A stretch of 63,681 nt of DNA from an uncultured Bacilli bacterium (GCA_934130105.1 CAKOXL010000004.1:1-63681), one strand, 5' to 3'. Positions 24,801 through 34,274 are shown, numbered from the stretch's first letter. Program-made: numbers and translations. The notes: generated by a model not told the origin, from the letters alone.

Positions 24801-26449
24801 GTTAATTCATCTCTTTTAATTTCTCTATTTAATTCTTTTCTTTGATTAAAGATTCTATCTAAATAGTAGCATACTTCTTTATATTCATCATTGTTAGTTG
24901 CATAAAAACGGATTTCTCTATCATTAGTAAATAAATGTGGCAAATCTTTTAAATAAGCGTAATCTTTTTCTTTTTCTGAATCGGTAAATATAACTATTTT
25001 TAAATTATCATAGCTTTGATTGGTGATACATTCTAAAATGATATTTTTTAAATATTTATTTGTTTCACTATAATTACCAATTAATCCAGTAACATAATTA
25101 TCATATAGAGAATAAATAATTGGAACATTTGAAAGTAATTTTGGTTCCGTACCTAGTGAATGTAACATATCTTTTAAATTATCTTGAAATAAAGAAAAAT
25201 GTTCTTCTGGATATTTAATATCTATTTTCATAGGATAGTTACCAATACCAAGTCTAATAACTAAATAATCATCGTCTTCTATTCTTCTTTGCCATAAAGT
25301 AGTATATTTGTTTAAAATAATTTCTTCGCATTCTTTTAATCCTGGGTAATTATTATTTAGTATTTCTGATTGCCTGTTTTTAGCATTTTTTATTTCTTGG
25401 CGTTTATCCTCAATATAAGCGCTGTATTTTTTTTGTCTTTCTTTTTCTTTCTTTTTTCTATTTCTTAATTCAACTTTTTTTGATATAGTCGGCCAAATAA
25501 GTACACTTGCAAACATAGCACCACACATAACAAGTGATGGAATAGCATTTTTGATACTTGAATTACCATTCATTATATTGTTAACAGAAGTATATGCTGA
25601 CACTAAAGATGTCATTGACATTGTTAGCATTGGTCCGATTGTTAAAAGAAGAGATGATTCTTTTTCTTCTGCTTTATTAGGTGGTGCATCAACATTTAAT
25701 GTTAATGTTTGAATTTTAGGAATGAATCTTGGTGTTTTATGGAAGTAATCTGATTCATCGTATAGTTGTATATCTTGTTCTTCTTGTTCCACTAACTCCT
25801 CATTTGATTGATTTTTGATATCAATAAGATTTGTTAATAATAAATTTGCCTGAACTTCTAAATTATTAGAATTATTTAAATATAGATAATATATGTCGCA
25901 TGCTTCATGCTTTTTTATGACATAAAGCATAATACCTTCAATAAAAACAATATCAGCATTTTTTAGTACCATTTTATTTACTAATCTCATATTGCTAACA
26001 TAAATTGGAACCTTACTATTATCATCAATGATAACTAAATCTTCATTTTCTTTTTTGATAGTTATATTAACTTCATTAAGAAGAGGCGAAGTTATTGAAC
26101 CTAATTGTCCTATCTTAAGTCCGGTTAAAATATAATTAGTTATATCATAGCAATTATATTTTTGAAAAACATTAGAGCAATATAAAATGATATTTTCATT
26201 AGTTTCTTTATTTTTTAAAAATATAAATTGGTTATCTATTAACACCTTAAATGGTTCTATAACACCATTATTTATAATATAGACATCATCATTACTAATT
26301 AAGTGCCAAGTATTATCAGTTGCTTCAATATTAATTAAATTTTTTCTATTACCAGCTTTATCCAAATCTGTTATCCAATAACTACCACTAATCTGTTCTG
26401 GTAATATTAAGTCTATTTTTTTATCTTTTTTTATAAGTGATACTCTCAT
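21869..26449 (-). CDS. essC: Type VII secretion FtsK/SpoIIIE-type ATPase EssC
   Basis: The 1526-residue protein has the EssC layout. An N-terminal FHA-like beta region (about 1-190) leads to two membrane helices (about 267-287 and 302-322) and a first ATPase domain with Walker A GSTGSGKS (717-724), a downstream LIDYKGGG segment and HLFIISDEFAEL as Walker B. A second ATPase domain follows at about 1040-1290, where the P-loop reads GASGSGKE, with Glu replacing Ser/Thr. The degenerate third domain (about 1330-1520) has no P-loop. EssC drives export of WXG100/LXG proteins. It is the last gene of the nine-gene operon. The first ATPase site is intact, so it should be functional. Confidence 0.93.
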   Translation of the reverse strand: MRVSLIKKDKKIDLILPEQISGSYWITDLDKAGNRKNLINIEATDNTWHLISNDDVYIINNGVIEPFKVLIDNQFIFLKNKETNENIILYCSNVFQKYNCYDITNYILTGLKIGQLGSITSPLLNEVNITIKKENEDLVIIDDNSKVPIYVSNMRLVNKMVLKNADIVFIEGIMLYVIKKHEACDIYYLYLNNSNNLEVQANLLLTNLIDIKNQSNEELVEQEEQDIQLYDESDYFHKTPRFIPKIQTLTLNVDAPPNKAEEKESSLLLTIGPMLTMSMTSLVSAYTSVNNIMNGNSSIKNAIPSLVMCGAMFASVLIWPTISKKVELRNRKKKEKERQKKYSAYIEDKRQEIKNAKNRQSEILNNNYPGLKECEEIILNKYTTLWQRRIEDDDYLVIRLGIGNYPMKIDIKYPEEHFSLFQDNLKDMLHSLGTEPKLLSNVPIIYSLYDNYVTGLIGNYSETNKYLKNIILECITNQSYDNLKIVIFTDSEKEKDYAYLKDLPHLFTNDREIRFYATNNDEYKEVCYYLDRIFNQRKELNREIKRDELTETYLIITDSYKAIRNYDFINNIVKSKVNLGFSMVIIDKKITDLPSECKAFITLNNGTGEMHVGQYYIEPLKFKYDINQVLDYYSTVKKLANIPIEIQSSKDGKLPNKLGFLEMFDVGKVEQLNSINRWQNNNPILSLQAPVGLGKNQEKISIDLHEKYHGPHGLIAGSTGSGKSEFIITYILSMAINYHPYEVQFILIDYKGGGLAGAFENKTTGLKLPHLVGTITNLDSNEIKRSLASIESELKRRQTLFNKARELSGESTIDIYKYQKMYRDKIVDIPISHLFIISDEFAELKSQQPEFMQQLISTARIGRSLGVHLILATQKPSGVVDPQIWSNTRFRVCMRVQEKSDSNEVIKCPDAAYLKQTGRFYFQVGYNEVFVLGQASWAGGKYIPREKAKKNIDTNIDFINNIGYIYKNVETKKKETNIKSNGEELVNIVKYLQNEANQLNVITTPLWLEKIPDMIKIEDLALKYNYEKQMFVINPIIGEYDIPKRQEQKLLTLPISKNGNTIIYGASGSGKENFITTLIYSSMLYYNAKEVNYYIVDYGTGALNMFKDSTIVGDIVTSDDSDKLENLFKMIETNINKRKNLFQDYNGDYYNYCRNSGSQVPSMIIIINNFEAFTELSNKYDDILNSITRDCNKYGIYFIVLANTPNGVRFKLKQNFSLIYALAQNNNDDFTTILGNVHKTYPSKIFGRGIFKDDDVYEFQTALVSDKDDIPRFIKEKCLEYSNNTTSAPKIPMLPTIVNGNVIEKYLNTNNYIIGLNKQDLLVNEFDFNKNTVSIITANDVNQTEPLVNPLINQILYKNETLLVINALDYDIKNKSDYRYVDSNFDLIFTELSNYLISKEAYNNSKEINKLICLIIGIDQFKLGLNNENKNEFNNMFLKANKLGIIKFIIIDSIDKIKKNEFESWYKECVTNNYGIWVGNGINDQFSIKINQKIPEMKETIPNNYCFVVKRGRVDYVKYVEEFDIK

Positions 26450-26466
26450 AATATACCTCTTACATA

Positions 26467-26988
26467 TTAAATAAAATGGCTTTTATTATTAATATATATT
26501 CCAAATTTTAAAACAGCTATTTTCATATTTATTTTTTTAGATAGTTCATCTTGAATGTAGTTTAAAATGTCACATATGAAATTTTCTTGTTCTTCGGTAC
26601 AATCAAGACTATTATAGTGAAATGCTATAGCAATTGAATCATTTGGTGCAGCTTGTTCTTCCCTATCACCATATTCTATATATTTACTTTCTGTTTTAGC
26701 AAATAATAATTTAGAGATATTCTTATTTAAAAATGCATATAGTTCGCTAGTATTTCCTTTTTGGTAGTTTTGATAACTTGTTTTTAAGTAATCTAGTTCA
26801 TCTTGACTTAGATTCTCTAAATGAATGCCATTTAACAAGAAAAAATAATTTGATACTAATGAAATGCTAGTTGGATTTTCAATATTTTTTGATTTAATAC
26901 CTGCTTTTATTATTTGACTTTCTAAATTTTCTAGTCCTAAATTATTATATATACTATTAAAAATTATTAATTTTAAATGTTCTATCAT
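26467..26988 (-). CDS. Unknown protein between the T7SS effector and EssC (immunity or chaperone candidate)
   Basis: From the ATG at 26988 (AAGGAGTT site) it encodes about 173 residues, mostly helical, with no signal peptide or membrane helix. The C-terminal third is mixed (IAIAFHYNSLDCTEEQENFI, then ISKKINMK-type strand). I do not recognise a family. Its place directly after the toxin-like effector is where T7SS immunity proteins are usually encoded; a chaperone or EssC adaptor is the alternative. It is too small and too soluble for EssB or EsaA. The longer frame start at 27042 overlaps the effector gene and lacks a ribosome site. Confidence 0.7.
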   Translation of the reverse strand: MIEHLKLIIFNSIYNNLGLENLESQIIKAGIKSKNIENPTSISLVSNYFFLLNGIHLENLSQDELDYLKTSYQNYQKGNTSELYAFLNKNISKLLFAKTESKYIEYGDREEQAAPNDSIAIAFHYNSLDCTEEQENFICDILNYIQDELSKKINMKIAVLKFGIYINNKSHFI

Positions 26989-27002
26989 AAATAACTCCTT
27001 TT

Positions 27003-30000
27003 TTAATTCCAATGTATAGATGATGTTCCAATTCGAAAACAACCACCGTCAAATAAATCTTCAAATTTAATATAATATTTATTTCCCCATGAACTTATGA
27101 TAAATCCATAATCAGCTATACCTGTTATAGTAACAGAATGTCCTACTATACTTGGAGTTTCATTTCCCCTATCTTCATGCCAATCATTTGTAGAAATAGA
27201 ACGATAACTTTGAGGATCATAGGAATATGCAACTATTTGGTGAGTTGAATCTATTAATTTATAATAACCCATATCAAGTGCAATTTCATCATCATTTAAT
27301 ACCTTAGTCAATAAAGCTATTATTTGTTTTTGCTCTTCAATTGGATATTTAGTTGTATCAAAATTATCAATAAAGAAACTAGATTCATAACTCAACTTTT
27401 GATCTTTACTCTTTAAGAATTTATTTATTGTATCATCATCTCTTCCTTCACTTCCTGACATATATTTTTGTTTTTTTGCTTTCAATGTATCTCTTCCATA
27501 TATATCAATAGTTTCTGGACTAAAATATTCTTTATTTAATTCATACCCTCCATTAATATTTTTCTTTATAAAATGTCCACCATTTTCTTCACTATTTGCA
27601 AACACATATAAGTCTAATAATAATTCAGAAGAATTGAATTGTCCATTTTGTTTATACATATCATAACCAAATATTTTTTTAAAATAACCTTCCCTGTTCC
27701 TAAATAAATAATATATATTATTACATACACTTGCATATGAACAAGCACCAGCTGCATTTACAGTATCCATTATTACAGCAGAATCGTTAGATGTAAATCC
27801 CATGTTTATAAGCTTATTTTTTAAATAAGTATACTCTTGGGTACTTATTCTTTTAAAATGAGGAATAACTTCTCCATTTTGCTTTGCTTCTTTAATCATA
27901 CTTATAGCTGTACTATAATTATATTTTTTACCGTTTAATTCATAAACAGATAATTTTTCAATAGCCGCCTGGTCTACTCCGTAATCACCTTCTATATGAT
28001 CATTAAAGAAATTATATGTTTCAAGCCTTTTATCAGTAAAATCCAAATCTAGTAAATATTCTTGTATATACTCAGTTGGTATATCGGATATTTTTTGTTT
28101 TACATCATCAACTGCTATTTTATTAATATCATCAGTGCTAAAATACTCTTTTAATTGTTTAATTCCAACATTTTTTCCGAGTCTTTGGTCAATAAGATTA
28201 ACCAACGAATCTATGTCGCCATAGTAATTTCTGACATCGTTTGCATCTGAGTTAAATTCATGTTCGAATAATTTTAATTCTCTATGAATTTGTAGCATTT
28301 CTAAATCTTGAATGGTATAGGATGGATTCTGATTATTTTTCATTTTTGTTATAAAATCTTGATATTCTTTTGTTTTTGAAATTTCTAATAAATCATTATA
28401 CCTTTCCATTTTTTCTTGAACTGTATTTATTTTTTCTTTTTTTGCATTTGTAATATTTAATTTAGATCCAATAGCATCAAAAAAGTTATATTTATATCCG
28501 GCAATACCATTTTCACTTTTTGTTTTAAATCCCGATAAAGTTAGTTCATTTAAATCATGCGTACTAACTTCAATAATACCCGTATTCTCATGGTATGCAA
28601 AATATTTATATGTACCATCTTCTTGTTTAATTGAAGTAATATTTATTAATTCTACTTTTCCATTTGATTTTAATCTATATAAATCGGTTCCACTTATAAT
28701 ATCTGATTCTGTTGCAGATAAACTTTTAACAAGAGACAATATATAAGATTTTGCTTCTACATATCCTAATTTTGATAAATCAGCTACTTCATTTAGTTTT
28801 AATAATTTACTCTCAACTAAATTAGATAAATTATCACTGGAAACATCAGTATTTGCTATGTTAGAGCGAACTGTATCTAAAACATTATTATAACTTTTTT
28901 TAATATAGTTTAAACCTTTATCAATTTCTAAAAGTTCATTATAAAACGATTTTTGATCATCAAGATTTGCATTAAAAAATGGATATTTACCTGATTGTGC
29001 ATCTTCCAAAGTGGTAAATTTACTAATAGGATAAAACATATCTGTTTGTTCACCTTGTGATATTTTTGCTAAATCATTTAAATAAGAATTGTTTTTAGTT
29101 GCATCAGCTAGAAAATATTTCCCATCAACTTCAAATTCAACCCACGCATGATTTGCTGATTTTATTTCAGAATTAATTCCAACACTTAAAAGTAATTCAT
29201 TATAAATTTTAGACCAACTTTTGCATATAATCTTACCATTTAAAATAGAATTATCATTAATGTCTTTACTATCAGTTAATATTTTAAATCCAATATTTTC
29301 ATTCGGATTACTATTTAAATTTTCATCAAATCCTACTCTTTTAGATAATTCTAAATATAAAAATCTTGCTTTTTCAAAATCAGTTAAACCACTAGGAATT
29401 GACTCTATTATATTTTGTTTTAAATCTCCGACGGTTGTAATATTATCATTTTCATTTACTTTTTTAATCAAATCTGTATATTTTAAATTACGTAATTTTT
29501 GACTATTAATGTTTACGATATTCTTTATATTATCTTTAATACTAGTTAACTCTGATAAAATAGATGTTTTTATATTTAAGAATTTATTTTTTACATTAAG
29601 TACAAAATTTTTCAATCCAAGGTACTTAGGATTAATGTTTAAGTTTTTTGCTATATTTGATACTTTGCCGTTTATTGAATCATACATTGTCATTATTTCA
29701 TGATCTAGTAATGCCATTTCATTTTTAATTTTTAAAAATTCTGTTTCACTATCATATATTTCTATTGTGTTTTCTGAATTCAATTTTTCAATGAATGCTT
29801 TATATTCTGGGGTATTAGTTTTATCAACTAATTCTTTATATCTATCCATCTTTTCTTGTAATATTTTTTCTAAATCAATATTTGAATTTGATACTTGCTG
29901 TTTACCAGAATCAGTTATACTATTACTATTAAGTTTATCATTTATACTATTTATTTCATCACTAAGCAATGCTCTATATTCTGGTGTATCAAGTTCTTTT

Positions 30001-32753
30001 GGTAAATTGTTAAACAAATCAATTTTTTCTTGTAATATCTTTTCTAAATCGATATCTGAATTAGATATTTTTTGTTTACCAGAATCAGTTATACTATTAC
30101 TATTAAGTTTATCATTTATACTATTTATTTCATCACTAAGCAATCCTATTTCATTTTTAATCTTTAAAAATTCTGTTTCACTATCATATATTTCTATTGT
30201 GTTTTCTGAATTCAATTTTTCAATGAATGCTTTATATTCTGGGGTATTAGTTTTATCAACTAATTCTTTATACCTAGCCATTTTTTCTTGTAATATTTTT
30301 TCTAAATCAATATTTGAATCAACACTGTTAAAATCTTGTTCTTTTATTTTGATACCTGACTCATCCATTTTAGTTACATCAGAAATTAATTCGTCCATCT
30401 TATTTCCTATTACATTGGCCTTTTTATTCATAGCATCAAAATCAGTTAAATTATTATTAGATATAAAATCATTAAATGCATTTTCTAAATTATCATTATA
30501 ATCTTTTAAATTTATAGTATCTTTATTTACTGCACTTGCAAATTCAACTAATGTTCCCAGTTTAATACCTTTTTGTTTAAATTTAACTGCCGTTCCTGCT
30601 AAGGTGGCGGTAAAAGAAGCACCATTCATTAGCCCCGCTGTAACTGAACCTAATACACCACTATATAATGCTTCTTTGCTAGTTTCTGCTAAATCAATTT
30701 CATCACCAAAAAAAACATAATTAGAAAAAGCCTCAACATATGTTTGTGAAAATTCTTCAAGCCCTTCAGATACAATATGTCCAATTGCATTACCAGCACT
30801 TTTAGCAACAAGCTTTCCACACTGACTAATTGCCAATTTTGTTGCAATTGACTCACCTATATTTTCTGTTGCTCTACTTAAAATAGCTGATATACCAGTA
30901 CTTGATGCAATATGTTTAATACCACCCATAAAAACTTCTAAAGCAAAATCTGAAGTAGCTACTACCGTAGCATTGGCAATAGATGCTTTATAATCGTTTC
31001 CTGCAACTAAACTTTGGTTAGCTGTATTTCCAAATGAGCTAATAAGCATAGTTGCTTTTACACCAGCTTGAATTAAACTAGATGATCCGCCTGTCAAACA
31101 GCTAAGTATTACGGTAGGTGCCATATTACCAGTAGCTTGACCTACTTGATAATCGAAAGTTAAACCGCTTTTATTAGCTAAATAACTTCCTATATACATT
31201 TGAGTATATTGATTATCTGTTATTATTGGATTATCTTTATCCATTATAACTCTATAAGTGTTTTCAAATCCTTCTAAAAAGGATTCAACACCATCACCAA
31301 ATCCCTGTTTAAAGGTTGTTGCATATTTTGAAAAACCATCTTTAAAACTTATATCTAATGCATAACTACAACTGTTTAAGCTTCGTTCTATATCCGTTAT
31401 ATAATTGTCTGCTACTTCTTTACCATAAACTTTTTTTAAATTGCTGTAAGTATTGATTATAGAAATAACTGAATTTGATGAATCAGTTACCAAATATTTT
31501 TCATCTATAATATTATAAGCATTATATGCATCAATTAAATATTTATTTATTTCATTTAAAATTTCTAAATCTTCACTAGAAAACTTTTCGGTAATAGATG
31601 CTATTTTATTATTTTCATCTATATTAGATTCACTATATTCTTTAATAAAATCAGAAAAGGCATTTTGATCGGTTATTTTTGCCATATATGCATCTGCTTC
31701 TGCCTTACCTTTATTTTGATTTATCTGATCTTCATATGCCTTTAGCATATCTTTTACAGCTTTTTTACCTTGCGTTTTTGCTAAATACATAGCAAGGTAT
31801 TTCTCTTCATCCGATAAATATTGATAACTAGAAGCAATATCAGCATAACCACTTTTAAAGTATTTATAAAATTCTGTAACATCTGGTATTTTTTCACTTT
31901 CTTGATACTGATTAACAAATTCCAAGAAATCGCTACTTTGCATCATTTCCAAATATGGTTCTTGTTTTATTTCTTGCTTTGCAGCATATATTAATGCTTT
32001 ATTTGTAGCTATTTCTGTTTCATAATAATTCAATTCTATTAAATATTGCTTTAAATCAACATTTGTTTTATTTTTTTCTTTTGTCAATAGTTCACTAAAC
32101 CATTCGGGATTATCTTTTAAATAAGAAAATATCTCATCGTTTCCGAATATCCAATAGCCATCATTTGTATTATTAGGATCATTTTTAAATATTATAGCAG
32201 TAAGTTCATCATAATTATCTTCTATAAATTGATCCATACTGGATTGATATTTTTCTTCTAAAGCTGCTTTTGCTTCTATATATTGACTAATCAACGTTTC
32301 ACTTATATTTTTTTGCTCTTCGCCTGTTTTTTGCTCTTCATCTGTTTTTTGTTCAATATCATCCATTTGGCTGGCATTAAAGTTAGCAAACTGTTCAACA
32401 TTTAAGGTATCACTTTCTATGTTAAATAACTTGCTATCAATATAATTTCTTATATTATCATCATTGATATTACCTAATGATATATTTTTAGCAAGTACAT
32501 TTTCTATATTAATAGCTAATGCATAATAACTATCTAACCAGTCTATTATTTGTTTGTATGAATTATTAACATTTGAATATAGATCAGATAATTGTGATTC
32601 CATATTGCTTAAAAGAGATGAGTATGGATGATTTTTTAAATAACCATTAAGATAAGTTTGATATGTGCTATTAGAAAAGGTGGAATATTCATTTTTTAAC
32701 TGATTTAACTTGTCATTCAAGTTATTAAAGTCAACTTTATATATAACGCTCAA
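27003..32753 (-). CDS. Giant T7SS-associated effector with transglutaminase-like and papain-like cysteine hydrolase regions
   Basis: 1916 residues. Residues 1-100 form a WXG/LXG-like helical hairpin. Residues 100-500 are helical. Residues 540-725 are Gly/Ala-rich and hydrophobic, as in the membrane-active parts of polymorphic toxins. Residues 813-1020 are coiled-coil repeats. Residues 1120-1230 are transglutaminase-like, with Cys1177 (IICKSWSKIY), His1202 (NHAWVEF) and Asp1217 (FLADATKN). Residues 1660-1916 are papain-like, with Cys1671 (GACSYASVCN), His1872 (VGHSVTITG) and an ISSWG segment (1886-1890) where papain has NSWG. The gene lies in the T7SS operon between the WXG100-type genes and essC, so export is expected. 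The target is unknown. A peptidase toxin or a self-processing enzyme fit the residues. Confidence 0.8.
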   Translation of the reverse strand: MSVIYKVDFNNLNDKLNQLKNEYSTFSNSTYQTYLNGYLKNHPYSSLLSNMESQLSDLYSNVNNSYKQIIDWLDSYYALAINIENVLAKNISLGNINDDNIRNYIDSKLFNIESDTLNVEQFANFNASQMDDIEQKTDEEQKTGEEQKNISETLISQYIEAKAALEEKYQSSMDQFIEDNYDELTAIIFKNDPNNTNDGYWIFGNDEIFSYLKDNPEWFSELLTKEKNKTNVDLKQYLIELNYYETEIATNKALIYAAKQEIKQEPYLEMMQSSDFLEFVNQYQESEKIPDVTEFYKYFKSGYADIASSYQYLSDEEKYLAMYLAKTQGKKAVKDMLKAYEDQINQNKGKAEADAYMAKITDQNAFSDFIKEYSESNIDENNKIASITEKFSSEDLEILNEINKYLIDAYNAYNIIDEKYLVTDSSNSVISIINTYSNLKKVYGKEVADNYITDIERSLNSCSYALDISFKDGFSKYATTFKQGFGDGVESFLEGFENTYRVIMDKDNPIITDNQYTQMYIGSYLANKSGLTFDYQVGQATGNMAPTVILSCLTGGSSSLIQAGVKATMLISSFGNTANQSLVAGNDYKASIANATVVATSDFALEVFMGGIKHIASSTGISAILSRATENIGESIATKLAISQCGKLVAKSAGNAIGHIVSEGLEEFSQTYVEAFSNYVFFGDEIDLAETSKEALYSGVLGSVTAGLMNGASFTATLAGTAVKFKQKGIKLGTLVEFASAVNKDTINLKDYNDNLENAFNDFISNNNLTDFDAMNKKANVIGNKMDELISDVTKMDESGIKIKEQDFNSVDSNIDLEKILQEKMARYKELVDKTNTPEYKAFIEKLNSENTIEIYDSETEFLKIKNEIGLLSDEINSINDKLNSNSITDSGKQKISNSDIDLEKILQEKIDLFNNLPKELDTPEYRALLSDEINSINDKLNSNSITDSGKQQVSNSNIDLEKILQEKMDRYKELVDKTNTPEYKAFIEKLNSENTIEIYDSETEFLKIKNEMALLDHEIMTMYDSINGKVSNIAKNLNINPKYLGLKNFVLNVKNKFLNIKTSILSELTSIKDNIKNIVNINSQKLRNLKYTDLIKKVNENDNITTVGDLKQNIIESIPSGLTDFEKARFLYLELSKRVGFDENLNSNPNENIGFKILTDSKDINDNSILNGKIICKSWSKIYNELLLSVGINSEIKSANHAWVEFEVDGKYFLADATKNNSYLNDLAKISQGEQTDMFYPISKFTTLEDAQSGKYPFFNANLDDQKSFYNELLEIDKGLNYIKKSYNNVLDTVRSNIANTDVSSDNLSNLVESKLLKLNEVADLSKLGYVEAKSYILSLVKSLSATESDIISGTDLYRLKSNGKVELINITSIKQEDGTYKYFAYHENTGIIEVSTHDLNELTLSGFKTKSENGIAGYKYNFFDAIGSKLNITNAKKEKINTVQEKMERYNDLLEISKTKEYQDFITKMKNNQNPSYTIQDLEMLQIHRELKLFEHEFNSDANDVRNYYGDIDSLVNLIDQRLGKNVGIKQLKEYFSTDDINKIAVDDVKQKISDIPTEYIQEYLLDLDFTDKRLETYNFFNDHIEGDYGVDQAAIEKLSVYELNGKKYNYSTAISMIKEAKQNGEVIPHFKRISTQEYTYLKNKLINMGFTSNDSAVIMDTVNAAGACSYASVCNNIYYLFRNREGYFKKIFGYDMYKQNGQFNSSELLLDLYVFANSEENGGHFIKKNINGGYELNKEYFSPETIDIYGRDTLKAKKQKYMSGSEGRDDDTINKFLKSKDQKLSYESSFFIDNFDTTKYPIEEQKQIIALLTKVLNDDEIALDMGYYKLIDSTHQIVAYSYDPQSYRSISTNDWHEDRGNETPSIVGHSVTITGIADYGFIISSWGNKYYIKFEDLFDGGCFRIGTSSIHWN
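29700..30320 (-). repeat. Near-identical internal coding repeats in the giant effector
   Basis: A segment of about 135 bases at 29716-29850 recurs at 30148-30282 (offset 432) with only a few differences. A second unit of about 65 bases (around 29910-29973 and 30080-30145) is also repeated. The protein repeats read SNIDLEKILQEKM...YKELVDKTNTPEYKAF (residues about 813-868 and 957-1012) with a shorter middle copy (899-950). The near-identity indicates recent duplication and a length-variable coiled-coil spacer. Confidence 0.9.
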
Positions 32754-32775
32754 AACACTTCAACCCTTTCCTACT

Positions 32776-33282
32776 TTAAACAAAATTTATAATATTTCTT
32801 TCAATTTCTTCCATAGCCATTTTATTATTTTGTATTTCATTTTCTTTTGCATTTATTTTATTTTGTACATCATTATTTATTTTGGTTACTGTTCTACTTT
32901 TTTTAACTACTTTATTTATTGGTTCATCAAATGTTCCAACATTTTCCCAATCTTCATATTCTTCGGTAACTTCGTAATACAATTGTTTTTTTAATTCTAT
33001 TATTTCTTTAGTTAAGTTTTCATTATCTATACTATATTGTTGATAAGATTCTATTTTAGGTATTAATGTATATTTATAATCATTTAGTTTTGATTCTAAT
33101 TGTTCATAAATTTTTGTGAATTCTTCTAAACCATTTTTTATATTTTTTTTGCAATCATTTATCCAAAGGGATGAAGCCATAATCGAACTTGCTAGTTCTT
33201 TACTTGAACTTCTATTTATTTTGTTAAGGCAATCATTAATAGCTGTTTTTAAATATTCAACATTTATACTATTTAAATTCAT
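32776..33282 (-). CDS. Coiled-coil T7SS-associated protein
   Basis: The 168-residue, strongly helical protein has two long coiled coils separated by a central YYEVTEEYEDWENVGTFDEP segment. It has no signal peptide. It sits between the WXG100 genes and the giant effector (22 bases upstream of the latter), the position of small helical partner proteins that pair with LXG effectors in Bacillota. Such partners usually form a stalk with the effector N-terminus; that role is inferred from position. Confidence 0.75.
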   Translation of the reverse strand: MNLNSINVEYLKTAINDCLNKINRSSSKELASSIMASSLWINDCKKNIKNGLEEFTKIYEQLESKLNDYKYTLIPKIESYQQYSIDNENLTKEIIELKKQLYYEVTEEYEDWENVGTFDEPINKVVKKSRTVTKINNDVQNKINAKENEIQNNKMAMEEIERNIINFV

Positions 33283-33284
33283 AT

Positions 33285-33605
33285 TTAATCAATCCTAGAC
33301 ACTTTGTAAAATATATTTGAAAACTTATCTTTAACTACTTTTTCTGTTTCTTGATAATGATTGTATGCATTTTGCATCTTTGAAGTTATATTTAAAATTT
33401 GATTATTTATTTCATCTATTTGGTTATGCATTTGATTTATATCTTTTGTATAGTTATCAGATACTATTCCACTCCATGCCGAATCTTTTTGTAATGATGT
33501 TCCAAATTGAACATAATTGTTCAAATTTTCATTCATTTCTTTATTTAGACTTTTTAGGTTATCTATACATGAATTGAGTTTTTGATAATCAACATTTAGT
33601 GCCAT
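33285..33605 (-). CDS. WXG100-like protein (W-S-G)
   Basis: The 106-residue two-helix protein has Trp-Ser-Gly at the turn (SAWSGIVSDNY, about 39-49) and ends in a basic helix. This is the ESAT-6/WXG100 pattern. It starts behind AGGAGGTCTTATGG-type spacing and is two bases from the next gene. One of four WXG100-like paralogues in a row; they are likely substrates and/or helical partners of the giant effector. Confidence 0.82.
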   Translation of the reverse strand: MALNVDYQKLNSCIDNLKSLNKEMNENLNNYVQFGTSLQKDSAWSGIVSDNYTKDINQMHNQIDEINNQILNITSKMQNAYNHYQETEKVVKDKFSNIFYKVSRID

Positions 33606-33613
33606 AAGACCTC

Positions 33614-33907
33614 CTATATATTAATTTTTTTACTAGTATATATTTCATCTAATAAATCATATAAACCTGGAATATTTTTTAAATATATTTGATATTTTAA
33701 CATTTCAGAATATAGTGTATTTATGTTTTCGTTATAAAGTTTTTGCATATCATTTAGGCAATCATTGGCATCACTATTACCATTCCAAGCTTCTGCTATA
33801 TCATTAGCTATATCTAAAAAATGTGATATTTGATTTTTGAATTTTTCTACACACTCTAACATATTATTAGATGTATTTTTTATATCATCTTTATCAACAT
33901 TAACCAT
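33614..33907 (-). CDS. WXG100-like protein (W-N-G)
   Basis: About 97 residues from the ATG at 33907 (GAGAAGG site). The longer frame from 33949 has no ribosome site and overlaps the upstream gap. The turn AEAWNGNSDANDC carries the WXG motif at about residue 37-39, with helices on both sides. Typical WXG100 length. Second of the four paralogues. Confidence 0.85.
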   Translation of the reverse strand: MVNVDKDDIKNTSNNMLECVEKFKNQISHFLDIANDIAEAWNGNSDANDCLNDMQKLYNENINTLYSEMLKYQIYLKNIPGLYDLLDEIYTSKKINI

Positions 33908-33977
33908 ACTAAACCTTCTCTCACAAATAGATGGTATAAAACCATCCATTTGTCAAAGACTCTATTTCTAGAGACTT

Positions 33978-34274
33978 TTATTGGTTAAACACTTGATTAA
34001 CTTCTTGATCAACATTTCTATAATTAGAAACTGCTGTATTTATACTTTTTACATCGCCTTCAATTATAGAAACTACATCCAACAATCCTGTATATAATTG
34101 ATTAAGAGATTGTCTAGCTGTCTCTGCAGCATCTCCTCCCCAATCTTCACCATCCATTCCAATTTTTGAAAATAGATTTCTATTCATATCTTCTGTAATA
34201 TCTTTAATTTCTGTATTTAAACCATTCAATTTAGCAGCACATTCTTCTAGTTTAACATAATCTGTATCAATCAT
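33978..34274 (-). CDS. WXG100-like protein (W-G-G)
   Basis: The 98-residue helix-turn-helix hairpin has Trp-Gly-Gly in GMDGEDWGGDAAETARQSL (turn at about residue 42-44). The flanking acidic residues resemble EsxA/EsxB-type proteins. It has an AAAGGAGA site. It is 14 bases from the upstream paralogue, in the operon. Confidence 0.87.
   Translation of the reverse strand: MIDTDYVKLEECAAKLNGLNTEIKDITEDMNRNLFSKIGMDGEDWGGDAAETARQSLNQLYTGLLDVVSIIEGDVKSINTAVSNYRNVDQEVNQVFNQ

Noticed and set aside
29767..30501. 244-codon plus-strand open frame opposite the giant effector
   Set aside because: It is the antisense shadow of the repeated coiled-coil coding region; the biased codons keep the opposite frame open. 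No ribosome site.
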